This document shows positions 45,686 to 54,108 of a DNA stretch of 64,000 nt, piece after piece. Position 1 is the stretch's first letter. Every line of letters starts with the position of its first letter. The translations under genes were made by a program, and so were the position numbers. Below the pieces are notes generated by a model. That model had not been told where the DNA came from and made no database searches. It saw nothing but the letters and a program-made list of their open reading frames with translations. The stretch is from Oligoflexus sp. (GTDB taxonomy: Bacteria; Bdellovibrionota_B; Oligoflexia; Oligoflexales; Oligoflexaceae), in contig JACMOC010000059.1 in assembly GCA_014378195.1 (NCBI GenBank), positions 22,516-86,515 on the forward strand. The letters run 5' to 3'.

Positions 45686-46873
45686 ATGAGCGCCCCCAAA
45701 GGAAAAGTCGTTAAAGTATCGTCATTAAAAGCTAAGACATCCGCAAAGGCGAAGACCCTCTCCGAGGCCGAGCAATCGCTCGAGTTTATCGAGGGGATCA
45801 AACGCCGCTGGATGGCGACTGTGGACGCTATCGTTGATCCTCTGATGCTGGTGGAAAAAGACCATCGCGTGATACAGGCGAACCGCGCGCTTGCAACGAT
45901 ATCAACCAAAGACATCAAGAAAGTTGTCGGCAGCAAATGCCACAAGATGTTTGCGGGTCGGGATACGCCCTGCCCTGGCTGTAAACTCGGCGAGAGCATC
46001 ATGACCGAATCGACTCAAACCTTTGAGCTGAACGATATCAACGGCCGATACTATGAAGTTACGGCTCAACCCATCTTTGATGGCAACGGCGACGTCGAGG
46101 GATCGCTCCATATCTACCGCGACCGCACCCTAGCAAAACAGCTCCAAAATCAACTGATTCAAACCGAGAAATTAGCATCCATCGGCCTCCTTGCAGGCGG
46201 CATAGCCCATGAACTCAATAACCCACTCGCAGGCATCCTGCTCTTTTCGCAGATGCTTCTTCGGACGGTGAAAAAAGAAAGCGAATACTATCAAGACGTT
46301 GAGGAGATCGAAAATGCAGCGAAACGCTGCAAAGCTATCGTCGACAGTCTCCTTGATTTTGCCCGGCAGCAGCCCGCGGCTCAGCTTCTTGAAAACAAGG
46401 AAGTGGTGAACATCCTTGATGCCTTGTCCGCCGCCCTTCGTTTTTCAACAGTCGGCGGTAAACGAAACAAACACGAAATCGTCGAGAAATACGACACTTC
46501 GCTCGACATTAAGGCTCTCGGCAACAAAAACAAAATCGTTCAGGTCTTCCTCAATCTCATTCAGAACTCGCTCCAGGCCATGCCGAAGGCCGGAAAACTC
46601 ACGCTCCGATCATTTCTCTCAGATGATAAACTCTGGAACGTTATCGAAATTGAGGACTCAGGTGTTGGCATCCCCGCTGCCCATTTGAAGAAAATCTTTG
46701 ATCCTTTTTTCACCAGCAAAGCAGAAGGCGAAGGCACTGGCCTCGGGCTCTCTATATGCCACGGTATTATTGAGGAACTCGGTGGACGTATCGAAGTCCG
46801 CAGCAAAGTCAGGAAAGGCACCTGCTTTTCCATCTTCTTCCCAATTCCCGAAGCTCTGCGCGAGGTTGGATAA
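45686..46873 (+). CDS. PAS-domain sensor histidine kinase
   Basis: 395 residues, no transmembrane segment. A basic N-terminus, a PAS domain (IKRRWMATVDAIVDPLMLVEKD, then KCHKMFAGRDTPCPGC), the H-box GGIAHELNNPLAGI with the phospho-acceptor His near 173, and ATPase boxes: N-box VFLNLIQNSLQAM, G1 DSGVGIP, F-box PFFTSKAEGEGTGLGLSI. The C...PC..C arrangement in the PAS fold is seen in a known group of kinases and may bind a metal or iron-sulphur unit (inference). No response regulator is nearby. It ends two bases before the next gene's start. Confidence 0.92.
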   Translation: MSAPKGKVVKVSSLKAKTSAKAKTLSEAEQSLEFIEGIKRRWMATVDAIVDPLMLVEKDHRVIQANRALATISTKDIKKVVGSKCHKMFAGRDTPCPGCKLGESIMTESTQTFELNDINGRYYEVTAQPIFDGNGDVEGSLHIYRDRTLAKQLQNQLIQTEKLASIGLLAGGIAHELNNPLAGILLFSQMLLRTVKKESEYYQDVEEIENAAKRCKAIVDSLLDFARQQPAAQLLENKEVVNILDALSAALRFSTVGGKRNKHEIVEKYDTSLDIKALGNKNKIVQVFLNLIQNSLQAMPKAGKLTLRSFLSDDKLWNVIEIEDSGVGIPAAHLKKIFDPFFTSKAEGEGTGLGLSICHGIIEELGGRIEVRSKVRKGTCFSIFFPIPEALREVG

Positions 46874-46875
46874 AT

Positions 46876-49254
46876 ATGAAATGGATCGATCGCCTGTCCG
46901 CTGATGGAACAGTTGTTGCCTTTGGGGCGGCAGCAGGAGCTTTTTTTGGAATCGGCACGAGCGTGATACTTGCGGGCCATTTTCCGGATGTTCCCCTTAA
47001 GGCCCTTCTCCTAGGATCAATGGCGGCGAGTTGGACGATCGTTCTCGCTACCTATTCGATGATTTCAGCAATAGTCGTACGGCGAGGGAGCTTTCCGGCC
47101 GGGACCTCGATGTACATGGGCCAAACGGCGCTTTCCGCCCTCTTTTTAAGCCTTCAGACCTGTCTCGCGTTCCAGGTCTTTCGACCCGAGCTTGTATTTG
47201 TTACGGGCAGTCTCATTTTATTTGCTCAGCTCATTGTGACGACGAGGCTCTTGACCTACATTCTTGGCAAACATGACGAATCTTCGCTCCTCGCCGGTAT
47301 CGGCGCGATAGGTGCGATCGTTGTTTTTAACAATTACGATCGTCTCCCTTTTATAGGCATCGAACGTGTCCTTCTCGAAACATGGCGTGAATTTAGTATC
47401 CTTACACTCTGCCATCCTCTGTTTTTTGTTCTGCAACAAGTGCTGAAATCCTTTCAGGAGAAAGGGAGTGAGAAACCTACCAACCCGTTCCGCAGCCTCA
47501 GTCGAACAGAGCGAACATTCTATACGATCCATCTCGGGGCAGCTGCCTTGCAGATCGTCGCTATCCTCATACTCTTCGCCTCGTTTCCAGCTTCGACATG
47601 GATTGGTTCCGAAGTCCTGTGGGCAGGAGTAAGTTTTTGTGTCCTTCCCGGGTTTTACTGGGCGATTCAGCTCTGGTGGTTACGCCCCACCCATAAGGTC
47701 GAAAAAGCGCAAAATTCAAGCTGGATTGGCATGAAAACTGCGGTCCTCCTAATCGATCACGACCCCCATGAAGAATGCCGTTTGCACTTGCCTGCCCTCC
47801 TCTATCGCGCACGTCAGCTTCAATGCGAACAGATCATTCAAAGAACCTTCACCAAAAGCATACTCTCGCAGAGTTCTGCGGGCTCACAGGTAAGCCTTGC
47901 CCTCGATCCCCGCGCCACGGCCTCGCCCTGTGTGGAAGCCCTGACGATTATGAGCGTTATTTATATCGATGGCATGACCCTAGTCGAAAAACGCCTTAAA
48001 AGCCTAGTGAATCTACTGCCACTACTGGACCCTGAGATGGCGAGTTCTTTGAATGGTGGTGAGCTTGAATCCTTGTTCAGTCGCCTTCAGGGCTTTTTCC
48101 ACCTCGACTACAGCTGGATCGATCAATCGCGCGACGAAAACAAATCGCAGCTCGACATCCGCCTTGAACACCTCAATGCCCGTCAACGGCAGAGGGTATT
48201 GATGCAGCTCAGTAATTCCCAGTGGCTCGGCAACTTTATTTGGGTGAGCGAGGCCGCTCGTGAGCAGATTAAGATCGAGTCCCCTTACCTTCTCAACGCG
48301 ATCGAACGATTGCCGATAAAAATAGAACATCAATCCGGCCGGATTATTGAAGCCGCGATTTTTCTGATCAAATATGAAAACCTCATACCACGCCTTCAGC
48401 ACTATTATAATTTTGACGAAATCCGTGCGCGACTCGCCCCGCTTCCCATGCAGGCCGAGACGGCTAACTTCGTTCAAAGTCTGGATGCCGATCTGAAGGA
48501 AGCCCTCAGCTTTCATGCCTATCAGAAACTTTTGGTGGAAATACGAGCTTTTGAATGGGTAGGCTTTCAGGCGAAGGATCAAGCTCTGGATATGGTGCTT
48601 CGCACGATTTCCTACGCGACGGCCCAAGAGTCCCACGGCAAAATTCGTGAGCAGGACGGTCTAGAGCTAAAGGCGCTCGCCCGCAAAGTCATCCACGATA
48701 TTGGTTATCCGAGCCAGGAATTTCATATCGAACATTTGCATAAAATTGAACTGCGGCAGATTCATGAATTGCAGAAGATCTGCCTAGATCGCTCGGAACT
48801 GCGCTTTGAGGAGGCATGGCTAATCCTGGCCAGTCTTCCCACCAAGTCGATGGATCTCAGTCAGGCCCACAAAATCCTAACGATTATCAAGTCGGCCTGC
48901 ATGAACGCTGACCTGAAATCCGATAGCTTTATCATCGGCAAATGCGTGGAAACATTTTTCTCGCTGGCCCGTATTCTTCCGGAGTCGCATGAAAGCGAAA
49001 TCATTCAAAACCTTAATCTTCTCGCGAACATCCTTGCAACAGACCGCTGGGAACCGGAAATGCTAGTGAGTTTTCTCGACAAAAAGGTATCGCTAGACCA
49101 GTTCAAGGGTCACAGCCTGCATCTCTATGATGACGTTCGAAATGCTTGGGAAAAGATGGCCCAGGCCCACAAAGATGAGCATCCCATGGGGATGGCACTC
49201 ACTCTTATGTCGCGATGGGCATCCTTGCAGGAAATGACAAAAGCAGCGTCGTGA
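46876..49254 (+). CDS. Unknown multi-pass membrane protein with large cytosolic domain
   Basis: 792 residues. The first ~280 contain about seven hydrophobic segments (for example FGAAAGAFFGIGTSVILAG, ALSALFLSLQTCLAF, SLLAGIGAIGAIVVF, VLWAGVSFCVLPGFYWAI); the remaining ~510 residues are soluble and helical, with no motif I can name. The ATG lies two bases after the kinase stop, a strong sign of translational coupling, so the protein is likely the membrane partner or sensor of the soluble histidine kinase. Convergent with the pseudoprotease gene (two-base gap). Confidence 0.8.
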   Translation: MKWIDRLSADGTVVAFGAAAGAFFGIGTSVILAGHFPDVPLKALLLGSMAASWTIVLATYSMISAIVVRRGSFPAGTSMYMGQTALSALFLSLQTCLAFQVFRPELVFVTGSLILFAQLIVTTRLLTYILGKHDESSLLAGIGAIGAIVVFNNYDRLPFIGIERVLLETWREFSILTLCHPLFFVLQQVLKSFQEKGSEKPTNPFRSLSRTERTFYTIHLGAAALQIVAILILFASFPASTWIGSEVLWAGVSFCVLPGFYWAIQLWWLRPTHKVEKAQNSSWIGMKTAVLLIDHDPHEECRLHLPALLYRARQLQCEQIIQRTFTKSILSQSSAGSQVSLALDPRATASPCVEALTIMSVIYIDGMTLVEKRLKSLVNLLPLLDPEMASSLNGGELESLFSRLQGFFHLDYSWIDQSRDENKSQLDIRLEHLNARQRQRVLMQLSNSQWLGNFIWVSEAAREQIKIESPYLLNAIERLPIKIEHQSGRIIEAAIFLIKYENLIPRLQHYYNFDEIRARLAPLPMQAETANFVQSLDADLKEALSFHAYQKLLVEIRAFEWVGFQAKDQALDMVLRTISYATAQESHGKIREQDGLELKALARKVIHDIGYPSQEFHIEHLHKIELRQIHELQKICLDRSELRFEEAWLILASLPTKSMDLSQAHKILTIIKSACMNADLKSDSFIIGKCVETFFSLARILPESHESEIIQNLNLLANILATDRWEPEMLVSFLDKKVSLDQFKGHSLHLYDDVRNAWEKMAQAHKDEHPMGMALTLMSRWASLQEMTKAAS

Positions 49255-49256
49255 GT

Positions 49257-50753
49257 TCAATGTGAGGGAGGTGATGGTTCCCAAAACTGAGCCGTCGTCG
49301 GTATACTATAACGCTGACGAAGCTGGGTATGCACCTTGGTGATGCCTTTGTAGCTGAGGATTATTTCCTCGTTCCCAGGCTCAAGATGAAAACGAGCAAA
49401 TTGCTCTTTGCCTTTTTCGGGCTTATTGAGAGCGTCATGAAGATCTTCGACGTTCTCGACTTTGTGGCCATTCACTTCGGTCACAAACGAATCCTCCATC
49501 GATTGATAACCCTTATTGAAATCCAGCGGTAAAACCCTCTGCAACACGAGAATCTTGGACTTGCCTCCACGCTTGGGCCAGGAATGAAAGGCATCTTCAT
49601 AGAGGTAAGTTAAAGGTGCCCGTTTGCGCCAAGCCGTTCCCCAGCTCTGCAAGAGACCCTCCGTCAGTTCCTGGATCACCAGACCACCGTAGATCAGATA
49701 GCGAGGTGGTGCATCGATCACAGACGGTATCCGTTCCTGCTCGGGGTTATACTCCCCTATTTTCTCTTTGAACGTTTTTTCCTGACCGGCACGAAGTATT
49801 TTGAGTTCAACAGTGTCACCCGCAAACATTTCGCTGAGTTTGGCGAGTATGGAAATACGGCCCCAAAGCGGATGATCATAGGAACCTCGTGCCGACACAC
49901 CCACTTCATTGACCTCAAGAAGTATGTCCCCGGCCTTTAGGTCCTTGGCAAAAGCCGATGTTTCTTTCACGTCCTGTATCCACACACCATCTTCAAATTC
50001 GCTCGCTTTACCGTATTTTCGAAGGGCGGGCGAGAGGAGAGTGCTGAAATTGACGCCAAGCTCAGGAAAGGGTCTGTAATGATCGCTGTTCACTTCTCTG
50101 ACAAATCGTTTGATCAGACTGACTGGCAAGGCGAAAACCGAACTTGCATTCTGGCTGATGGCCGCGCCTACGAGCTTGCCATTTCGCATTAAGGGTTCAA
50201 ACCAACCATAGCCTGGCTTTCTGATCTCCAGAACGTATTGAGGCATGGCGTAACTCGTCAGGACACCTGCCTGGAGCTGGACCTCGCGAAGCCTGAGCGC
50301 GCGGGCCACCAGCGATTCCCCTTCAATGCCTTGGAATATAGTGCAATTGGCACCGAGCTCGAGGTCCTCACCGAACTGAACATCCTCCAGGCCCTCGGGC
50401 GTCTCGTCGCTGAATTCAAGCATCGCGAGGTTCGCAACCGGATCGACGATTTTCATTTTCAAAGGATACCGTTTGGAATCCCCAATTTTTTCAGCCTCAA
50501 AGTGTTTTGCCGATCGCACGGCATAGGCTGAGACCAAAATCTGCTTATGACCAACGACAATGCCCATATGAACGAGCTTTTCGCTTTGCTTAGTTGTCCA
50601 CGGCGAATCAAAATCAGGTCGCTGCACATAGGAAAATACACGTACGATACTCGACTCTAGGCGATCGGACGCAAAGCCCCGTACCGCGTGAAAACATGTG
50701 AATAAAAGGATGAGGATGGAATATTGTGTCGCCATGTTCTTGTTTTTTTTCAT
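49257..50753 (-). CDS. Deg-like pseudoprotease with PDZ domain
   Basis: 498 residues with signal peptide (YSILILLFTCFHAVRGFA). It follows the Deg-type gene next door in layout: protease-like core then PDZ (WIQDVKETSAFAKDLKAGDILLEVNEV) and a second PDZ-like region. The catalytic triad is lost: VSAYAVRSA where His is expected (TNAHVVADG in the partner), ANLAMLEFS for CDLALLEVS (Asp to Asn), and KPGYGWFEPL for NPGNSGGPVV (Ser region). Its ATG overlaps the partner's stop codon (ATGA). It is probably a regulatory or structural partner in a heteromeric Deg complex; that is inference. Confidence 0.85.
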   Translation of the reverse strand: MKKNKNMATQYSILILLFTCFHAVRGFASDRLESSIVRVFSYVQRPDFDSPWTTKQSEKLVHMGIVVGHKQILVSAYAVRSAKHFEAEKIGDSKRYPLKMKIVDPVANLAMLEFSDETPEGLEDVQFGEDLELGANCTIFQGIEGESLVARALRLREVQLQAGVLTSYAMPQYVLEIRKPGYGWFEPLMRNGKLVGAAISQNASSVFALPVSLIKRFVREVNSDHYRPFPELGVNFSTLLSPALRKYGKASEFEDGVWIQDVKETSAFAKDLKAGDILLEVNEVGVSARGSYDHPLWGRISILAKLSEMFAGDTVELKILRAGQEKTFKEKIGEYNPEQERIPSVIDAPPRYLIYGGLVIQELTEGLLQSWGTAWRKRAPLTYLYEDAFHSWPKRGGKSKILVLQRVLPLDFNKGYQSMEDSFVTEVNGHKVENVEDLHDALNKPEKGKEQFARFHLEPGNEEIILSYKGITKVHTQLRQRYSIPTTAQFWEPSPPSH

Positions 50754-52285
50754 GCGCCTTCGCCCTCCCAGTTCGCTGTCGCGCCATCATCGGAATCAGA
50801 ACCAAACCATTTGGACAGCGGAATCTGGTACTGCTGAAGTATCGTTTTGTCGGCGTCAAGAGCCGCTTTGCGGTCTAAAACAAGCGGTGTATTCTGGTCT
50901 AGAAATTCAAACGTCAGAAACTCGCCTTTTTCCTCGGCGATAATGCGAGGTATGTCCTCGACGGAGTCGATCGTTTTTCCATTCACCCGCAAGAGGACTT
51001 CTTCCATAAATGGCCCCGCATAGGTATTGACAGGATGGGCAAGGCGTTCGCTGAGCACAACAATGTCTCGTTTGCCTGCAAACAAAGGCAATTCGGTCGC
51101 AAAATTCTGGACATAGCGAAGGATAAGGGGCGCGTCGTAGGTCCAGCTTTTGCCCCATTCGCCGAGATAGTTGCGGGTAAGGCTACTAAACACGAGACCG
51201 GCGACCGTATAAAACCGAGGACGGCTCGTAAACTTCATGCCGGGTTCGTAAAAGTTGGATTTTGCCACGAGTGCATAATCAACTTTCTTCCGCTCCCCAT
51301 CTCTGAGGATATCCATAGTTACTTTGTCACCGCGCTGTTTTAAGTCGTAGAGAGCGCGCAGACTGATGCGTTCATTGAACATCACGATTTTGCCATCCAC
51401 GCCTATGGGTTGGCCATCAATGGTCAGGATAATGTCGCCAGGAAAGAGCGTGCCTTTCGCAGGTGAATAATCGGAAATGCGGTTGACTTTGACGCCGCCA
51501 TCGCCTTTTTTCAGTTTGTGATACTCGCGGGTCGCAAGGTTTTCGAGTGCGCCTTCCATAAACCACATGCCTTGCACGGGATGTCCATCGTAGCGACCAT
51601 CCTTGATATCGGTGAGGAAACGCCTGACAATAGGCGTGGGGATAATATAGCCCGTATTTTCTGCGGCTGCCTGCGATTGAAAGGCAACGCCTACCACTTT
51701 GTCTTTTTGAACAACAGGACCACCACTATTTCCCGGATTGATTGCAGCATCCACCTGTACCAAAAGATGCGAATCGGCACCCGTGTGGACATAACGGCGA
51801 TAACTTACGCGTGAGACCACACCCTGCGTGATGGAGAGCTGTTCGCCACCCGTCGGATAACCAATCGTATTGACAGTCCCTCGCATCTCCGGAAAATCCG
51901 CGAACTTGAGTGCGGGAACACCATTAAAATAATTAGGATCGGAAACTTCGAGAAGGGCGAGATCGCAGTCGTGGGCTATGAATCGCACACGCGCCGTCAT
52001 CGGCCTGTCATCGCCATCTCTTTGCACAGTAATAAACTTGCCGTCAGCAACCACATGCGCGTTGGTAAGAATGCCTTCTTTGCCAATGTAAAAACCTGTC
52101 CCGGACGATCCCGACACTGCGTTCTGAGCCCAAGGTTGCTCATAGTTGGGTATCTGGGAAATTACGTGGATTTTGAATAGAGACTTGCGCATCGAACCGA
52201 GGTTGACCGCAAATAGATCGCCCGCCCCTAATAGCAGTGTCAGACATAAAAACAAAAGCGGATGCAAGAGAAAGTTCCAACGCAT
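50750..52285 (-). CDS. Deg/HtrA-type periplasmic serine protease
   Basis: 511 residues with signal peptide (FLLHPLLFLCLTLLLGAGDLFA). Trypsin-like core with intact triad: His in ILTNAHVVADG, Asp in HDCDLALLEVSD, Ser in NPGNSGGPVVQ. Then PDZ domain (FPGDIILTIDGQPIG) and a C-terminal PDZ-like part (VLLRVNGKTIDSVEDIPRII). The longer C-terminus and layout resemble plant Deg9-type proteins rather than E. coli DegP. Functions in periplasmic or envelope protein quality control. CGAGGCGTCC before ATG. Promoter not identified; the next gene (pseudoprotease) overlaps by four bases. Confidence 0.92.
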   Translation of the reverse strand: MRWNFLLHPLLFLCLTLLLGAGDLFAVNLGSMRKSLFKIHVISQIPNYEQPWAQNAVSGSSGTGFYIGKEGILTNAHVVADGKFITVQRDGDDRPMTARVRFIAHDCDLALLEVSDPNYFNGVPALKFADFPEMRGTVNTIGYPTGGEQLSITQGVVSRVSYRRYVHTGADSHLLVQVDAAINPGNSGGPVVQKDKVVGVAFQSQAAAENTGYIIPTPIVRRFLTDIKDGRYDGHPVQGMWFMEGALENLATREYHKLKKGDGGVKVNRISDYSPAKGTLFPGDIILTIDGQPIGVDGKIVMFNERISLRALYDLKQRGDKVTMDILRDGERKKVDYALVAKSNFYEPGMKFTSRPRFYTVAGLVFSSLTRNYLGEWGKSWTYDAPLILRYVQNFATELPLFAGKRDIVVLSERLAHPVNTYAGPFMEEVLLRVNGKTIDSVEDIPRIIAEEKGEFLTFEFLDQNTPLVLDRKAALDADKTILQQYQIPLSKWFGSDSDDGATANWEGEGA

Positions 52286-52399
52286 GGACGCCTCGAAAAT
52301 TCAGCAGACAATTGGCAGAGTATAGCTCTACCCATTGTCTTCGATCGAGGTGCCCCAGACAAGCTAAGTTTCAAGGCGTGAACTGGGACTTAATATCCC

Positions 52400-53134
52400 T
52401 TAATAAACGCTCACTCCGGGCGCACAGAGGTTGAATGCCGGCGTCCACGCGCGGCTGTATTCGTACTCGGGAGGGAGGCCTGTCTTCCAATCAACGAGGG
52501 TACACCCTGCGGCGCGTGCCACCCCATCACCGGCAGCCGTATCCCATACACGTAAAGGACTAAAGCGCGGATAAAAATGAGCTCGACCGCTGGCAACCCA
52601 GCAGAATTTGATAGAAGACCCAACCCGCTGGTGTTCGGTGATGTGATTTCTATCGATGAAGGCTTGGAGGTCCCGCTCGGGATGAGAGTGGCTTGAAAGG
52701 AGAATTCTACCGTTTTGCCACTTCGGTTTCACGACTTTGCCCTGTTCCCGATAGACCCCGTAGGAACCTGAGTAAAGTTCGTCGAACATCGGGGCGTAGA
52801 CAACCGCCATAACCGGAGCTTTGTTTTCGATGAGAGCGATGTTCACAGTGAACGCTTCGCGACGCGCGACGAATTCCTTGGTGCCGTCCAGGGGATCGAT
52901 CAGCCAATAACGTGTGGGCGGCACATCATAAACTTGAGGCGCCTCTTCTTCGGAGATGTAGGGATAGTTGCCAAGGTCCCTGAGGCCTTCGACGATGATG
53001 CGATTGGATAAAAGGTCCGCTTCCGTCACAGGCGATTTATCGGCCTTCGTTTCGACATGATAACTGTTCTGTTCGTAGACCTGTTTAATGAGTGCGCCAG
53101 CCTTGAGGGCAAGGCGTTCGAGTTCCTCAATCAC
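52400..53134 (-). CDS. cysQ: 3'(2'),5'-bisphosphate nucleotidase CysQ
   Basis: 244 residues. Hydrolyses PAP (by-product of sulphate assimilation) to AMP; Mg-dependent, inositol-monophosphatase fold. Seen: KADKSPVTEADLLSN, YISEEE, WLIDPLDGTKEFV (metal-binding DPLDGT) and RVWDTAAGDGVARAAG. A GTG at 53134 has GAGG eight bases upstream; GTG 53143 overlaps that site. The YqeY gene ends 19 bases upstream on the same strand. Confidence 0.95.
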   Translation of the reverse strand: MIEELERLALKAGALIKQVYEQNSYHVETKADKSPVTEADLLSNRIIVEGLRDLGNYPYISEEEAPQVYDVPPTRYWLIDPLDGTKEFVARREAFTVNIALIENKAPVMAVVYAPMFDELYSGSYGVYREQGKVVKPKWQNGRILLSSHSHPERDLQAFIDRNHITEHQRVGSSIKFCWVASGRAHFYPRFSPLRVWDTAAGDGVARAAGCTLVDWKTGLPPEYEYSRAWTPAFNLCAPGVSVY

Positions 53135-53153
53135 TGGAGTCACCTCGTGAGAT

Positions 53154-53438
53154 TTATGCTTCGGGGAGATAAGCCGCTACGACCTCAATTTCCTTTTGAA
53201 TCGCAGCACGTCTTTCTGTCTCAGTTTCCGGAAAGGCCTCATAAGATTTTTTGAGTTTCTTATGGTAAGCCTTCACGACTTTTCCGGCGGACTCGTCGTC
53301 GAGGGTATCGGAGCGCTCTTTGGCAGTCATGGCGTATTTAAAATCGGAGAGCACCATCCGTAAGACCTGGGTTTTAAACTTATCTTTGGCTCTCATCGCG
53401 TTTTTCATATCTTCACTCATGCGTTCCATCAACGTCAC
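53154..53438 (-). CDS. Short GatB/YqeY-domain protein
   Basis: 94 residues, starting like YqeY proteins (MTLMERMSEDMKNAMRAKDKFK, then LRMVLSDFKYAMTAKE) and carrying the KAYHKKLKKSYEAF and ETERRAAIQKEIEVVAAYLPEA run. In usual YqeY (~150 residues) the chain continues after EYLP with a second helical lobe related to the GatB tail; here it stops right after YLPEA. No continuation is visible in other frames. May be a natural short form. YqeY is poorly characterised and is suspected to act on tRNA. Confidence 0.85.
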   Translation of the reverse strand: MTLMERMSEDMKNAMRAKDKFKTQVLRMVLSDFKYAMTAKERSDTLDDESAGKVVKAYHKKLKKSYEAFPETETERRAAIQKEIEVVAAYLPEA

Positions 53439-53620
53439 GGCAGCACTCCTTTGCGCAAGATTGTTTAAGCTCTCCCTATAGATAACCCAAGGCGACCCTC
53501 AGGGCCAAGGCCTAGAAATTAGCACGAGACGGTCTTTTTCCTTGAAACACATTCAAATTCTCTGCTAATGGGGTATACCTGCTTTCTCATAGACGTTACT
53601 TAGAGTTAAGGATCAGCAAG

Positions 53621-53788
53621 ATGGCAAAAGGCAAAAACGCACGCGAACTCATTCGCCTTGTTTCTTCAGCGGGAACAGGCTTTTTCTATACAACTTCGAA
53701 AAAACGCGGTGGAGCTAAGCTTGCACTCCGTAAGTTTGACCCTAAAGTCAAACAACACGTTATTTTCAAAGAAGCTAAAATCAAGTAA
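53621..53788 (+). CDS. rpmG: 50S ribosomal protein L33
   Basis: 55 residues: [18 protein letters not shown] start, [29 protein letters not shown] end, exactly the L33 layout. AAGGA eight bases before ATG. This is the type without the two CXXC pairs, so it does not bind zinc. Terminator follows 18 bases after the stop, so the gene is a single unit. Too short to be listed by simple ORF finders with a 60-residue cut-off. Confidence 0.97.
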   Translation: MAKGKNARELIRLVSSAGTGFFYTTSKKRGGAKLALRKFDPKVKQHVIFKEAKIK

Positions 53789-53805
53789 TTGATTTAAAGT
53801 TCGCC

Positions 53806-53848
53806 AAAAAAGCCAGCAGAGTTTTCTAAACTCCGGCTGGCTTTTTTG
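53806..53848 (+). terminator. Terminator of rpmG
   Basis: AAAAAGCCAGC and GCTGGCTTTTT with an inner GAGTTT/AAACTC stem, followed by T-run. Confidence 0.93.
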
Positions 53849-53884
53849 CGTTTGTTTTCCAATGACGAAGCCTTTTTTCGGCCC

Positions 53885-53923
53885 CAAAAAATTAAAGAAA
53901 CCTCTCGTAAGAGAGATTTCTTT
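53885..53923 (-). terminator. Terminator-like hairpin on the minus strand without an assigned gene
   Basis: On the minus strand AAAGAAATCTCTC, loop TTAC, GAGAGGTTTCTTT, then AATTTTTT. The plus strand has no T-run. No clear gene lies between it and the gdh terminator. Confidence 0.55.
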
Positions 53924-54056
53924 GAATGAGAAGATGCTACATTTGACATGTGCATTAAGCCAGACGGCTTTGTCTTGCCATTTTTTAACCAACCGTTCAT
54001 AAAAATGCAATCGCTAGTCGTTTCATTTAAAAACGATATGTTCACCGTGAATAAAC

Positions 54057-54084
54057 AAGGGCAACTCCATGAAGAGCTGCCCTT
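54057..54084 (-). terminator. Terminator of the glutamate dehydrogenase gene
   Basis: On the minus strand AAGGGCAGCTC and GAGTTGCCCTT pair over 11 bases around a six-base loop and are followed by GTTTATT, a rather weak T-run, 25 bases past the stop. Confidence 0.8.
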
Positions 54085-54108
54085 TATAAAATCTCTTAGC
54101 TTAGGTGT

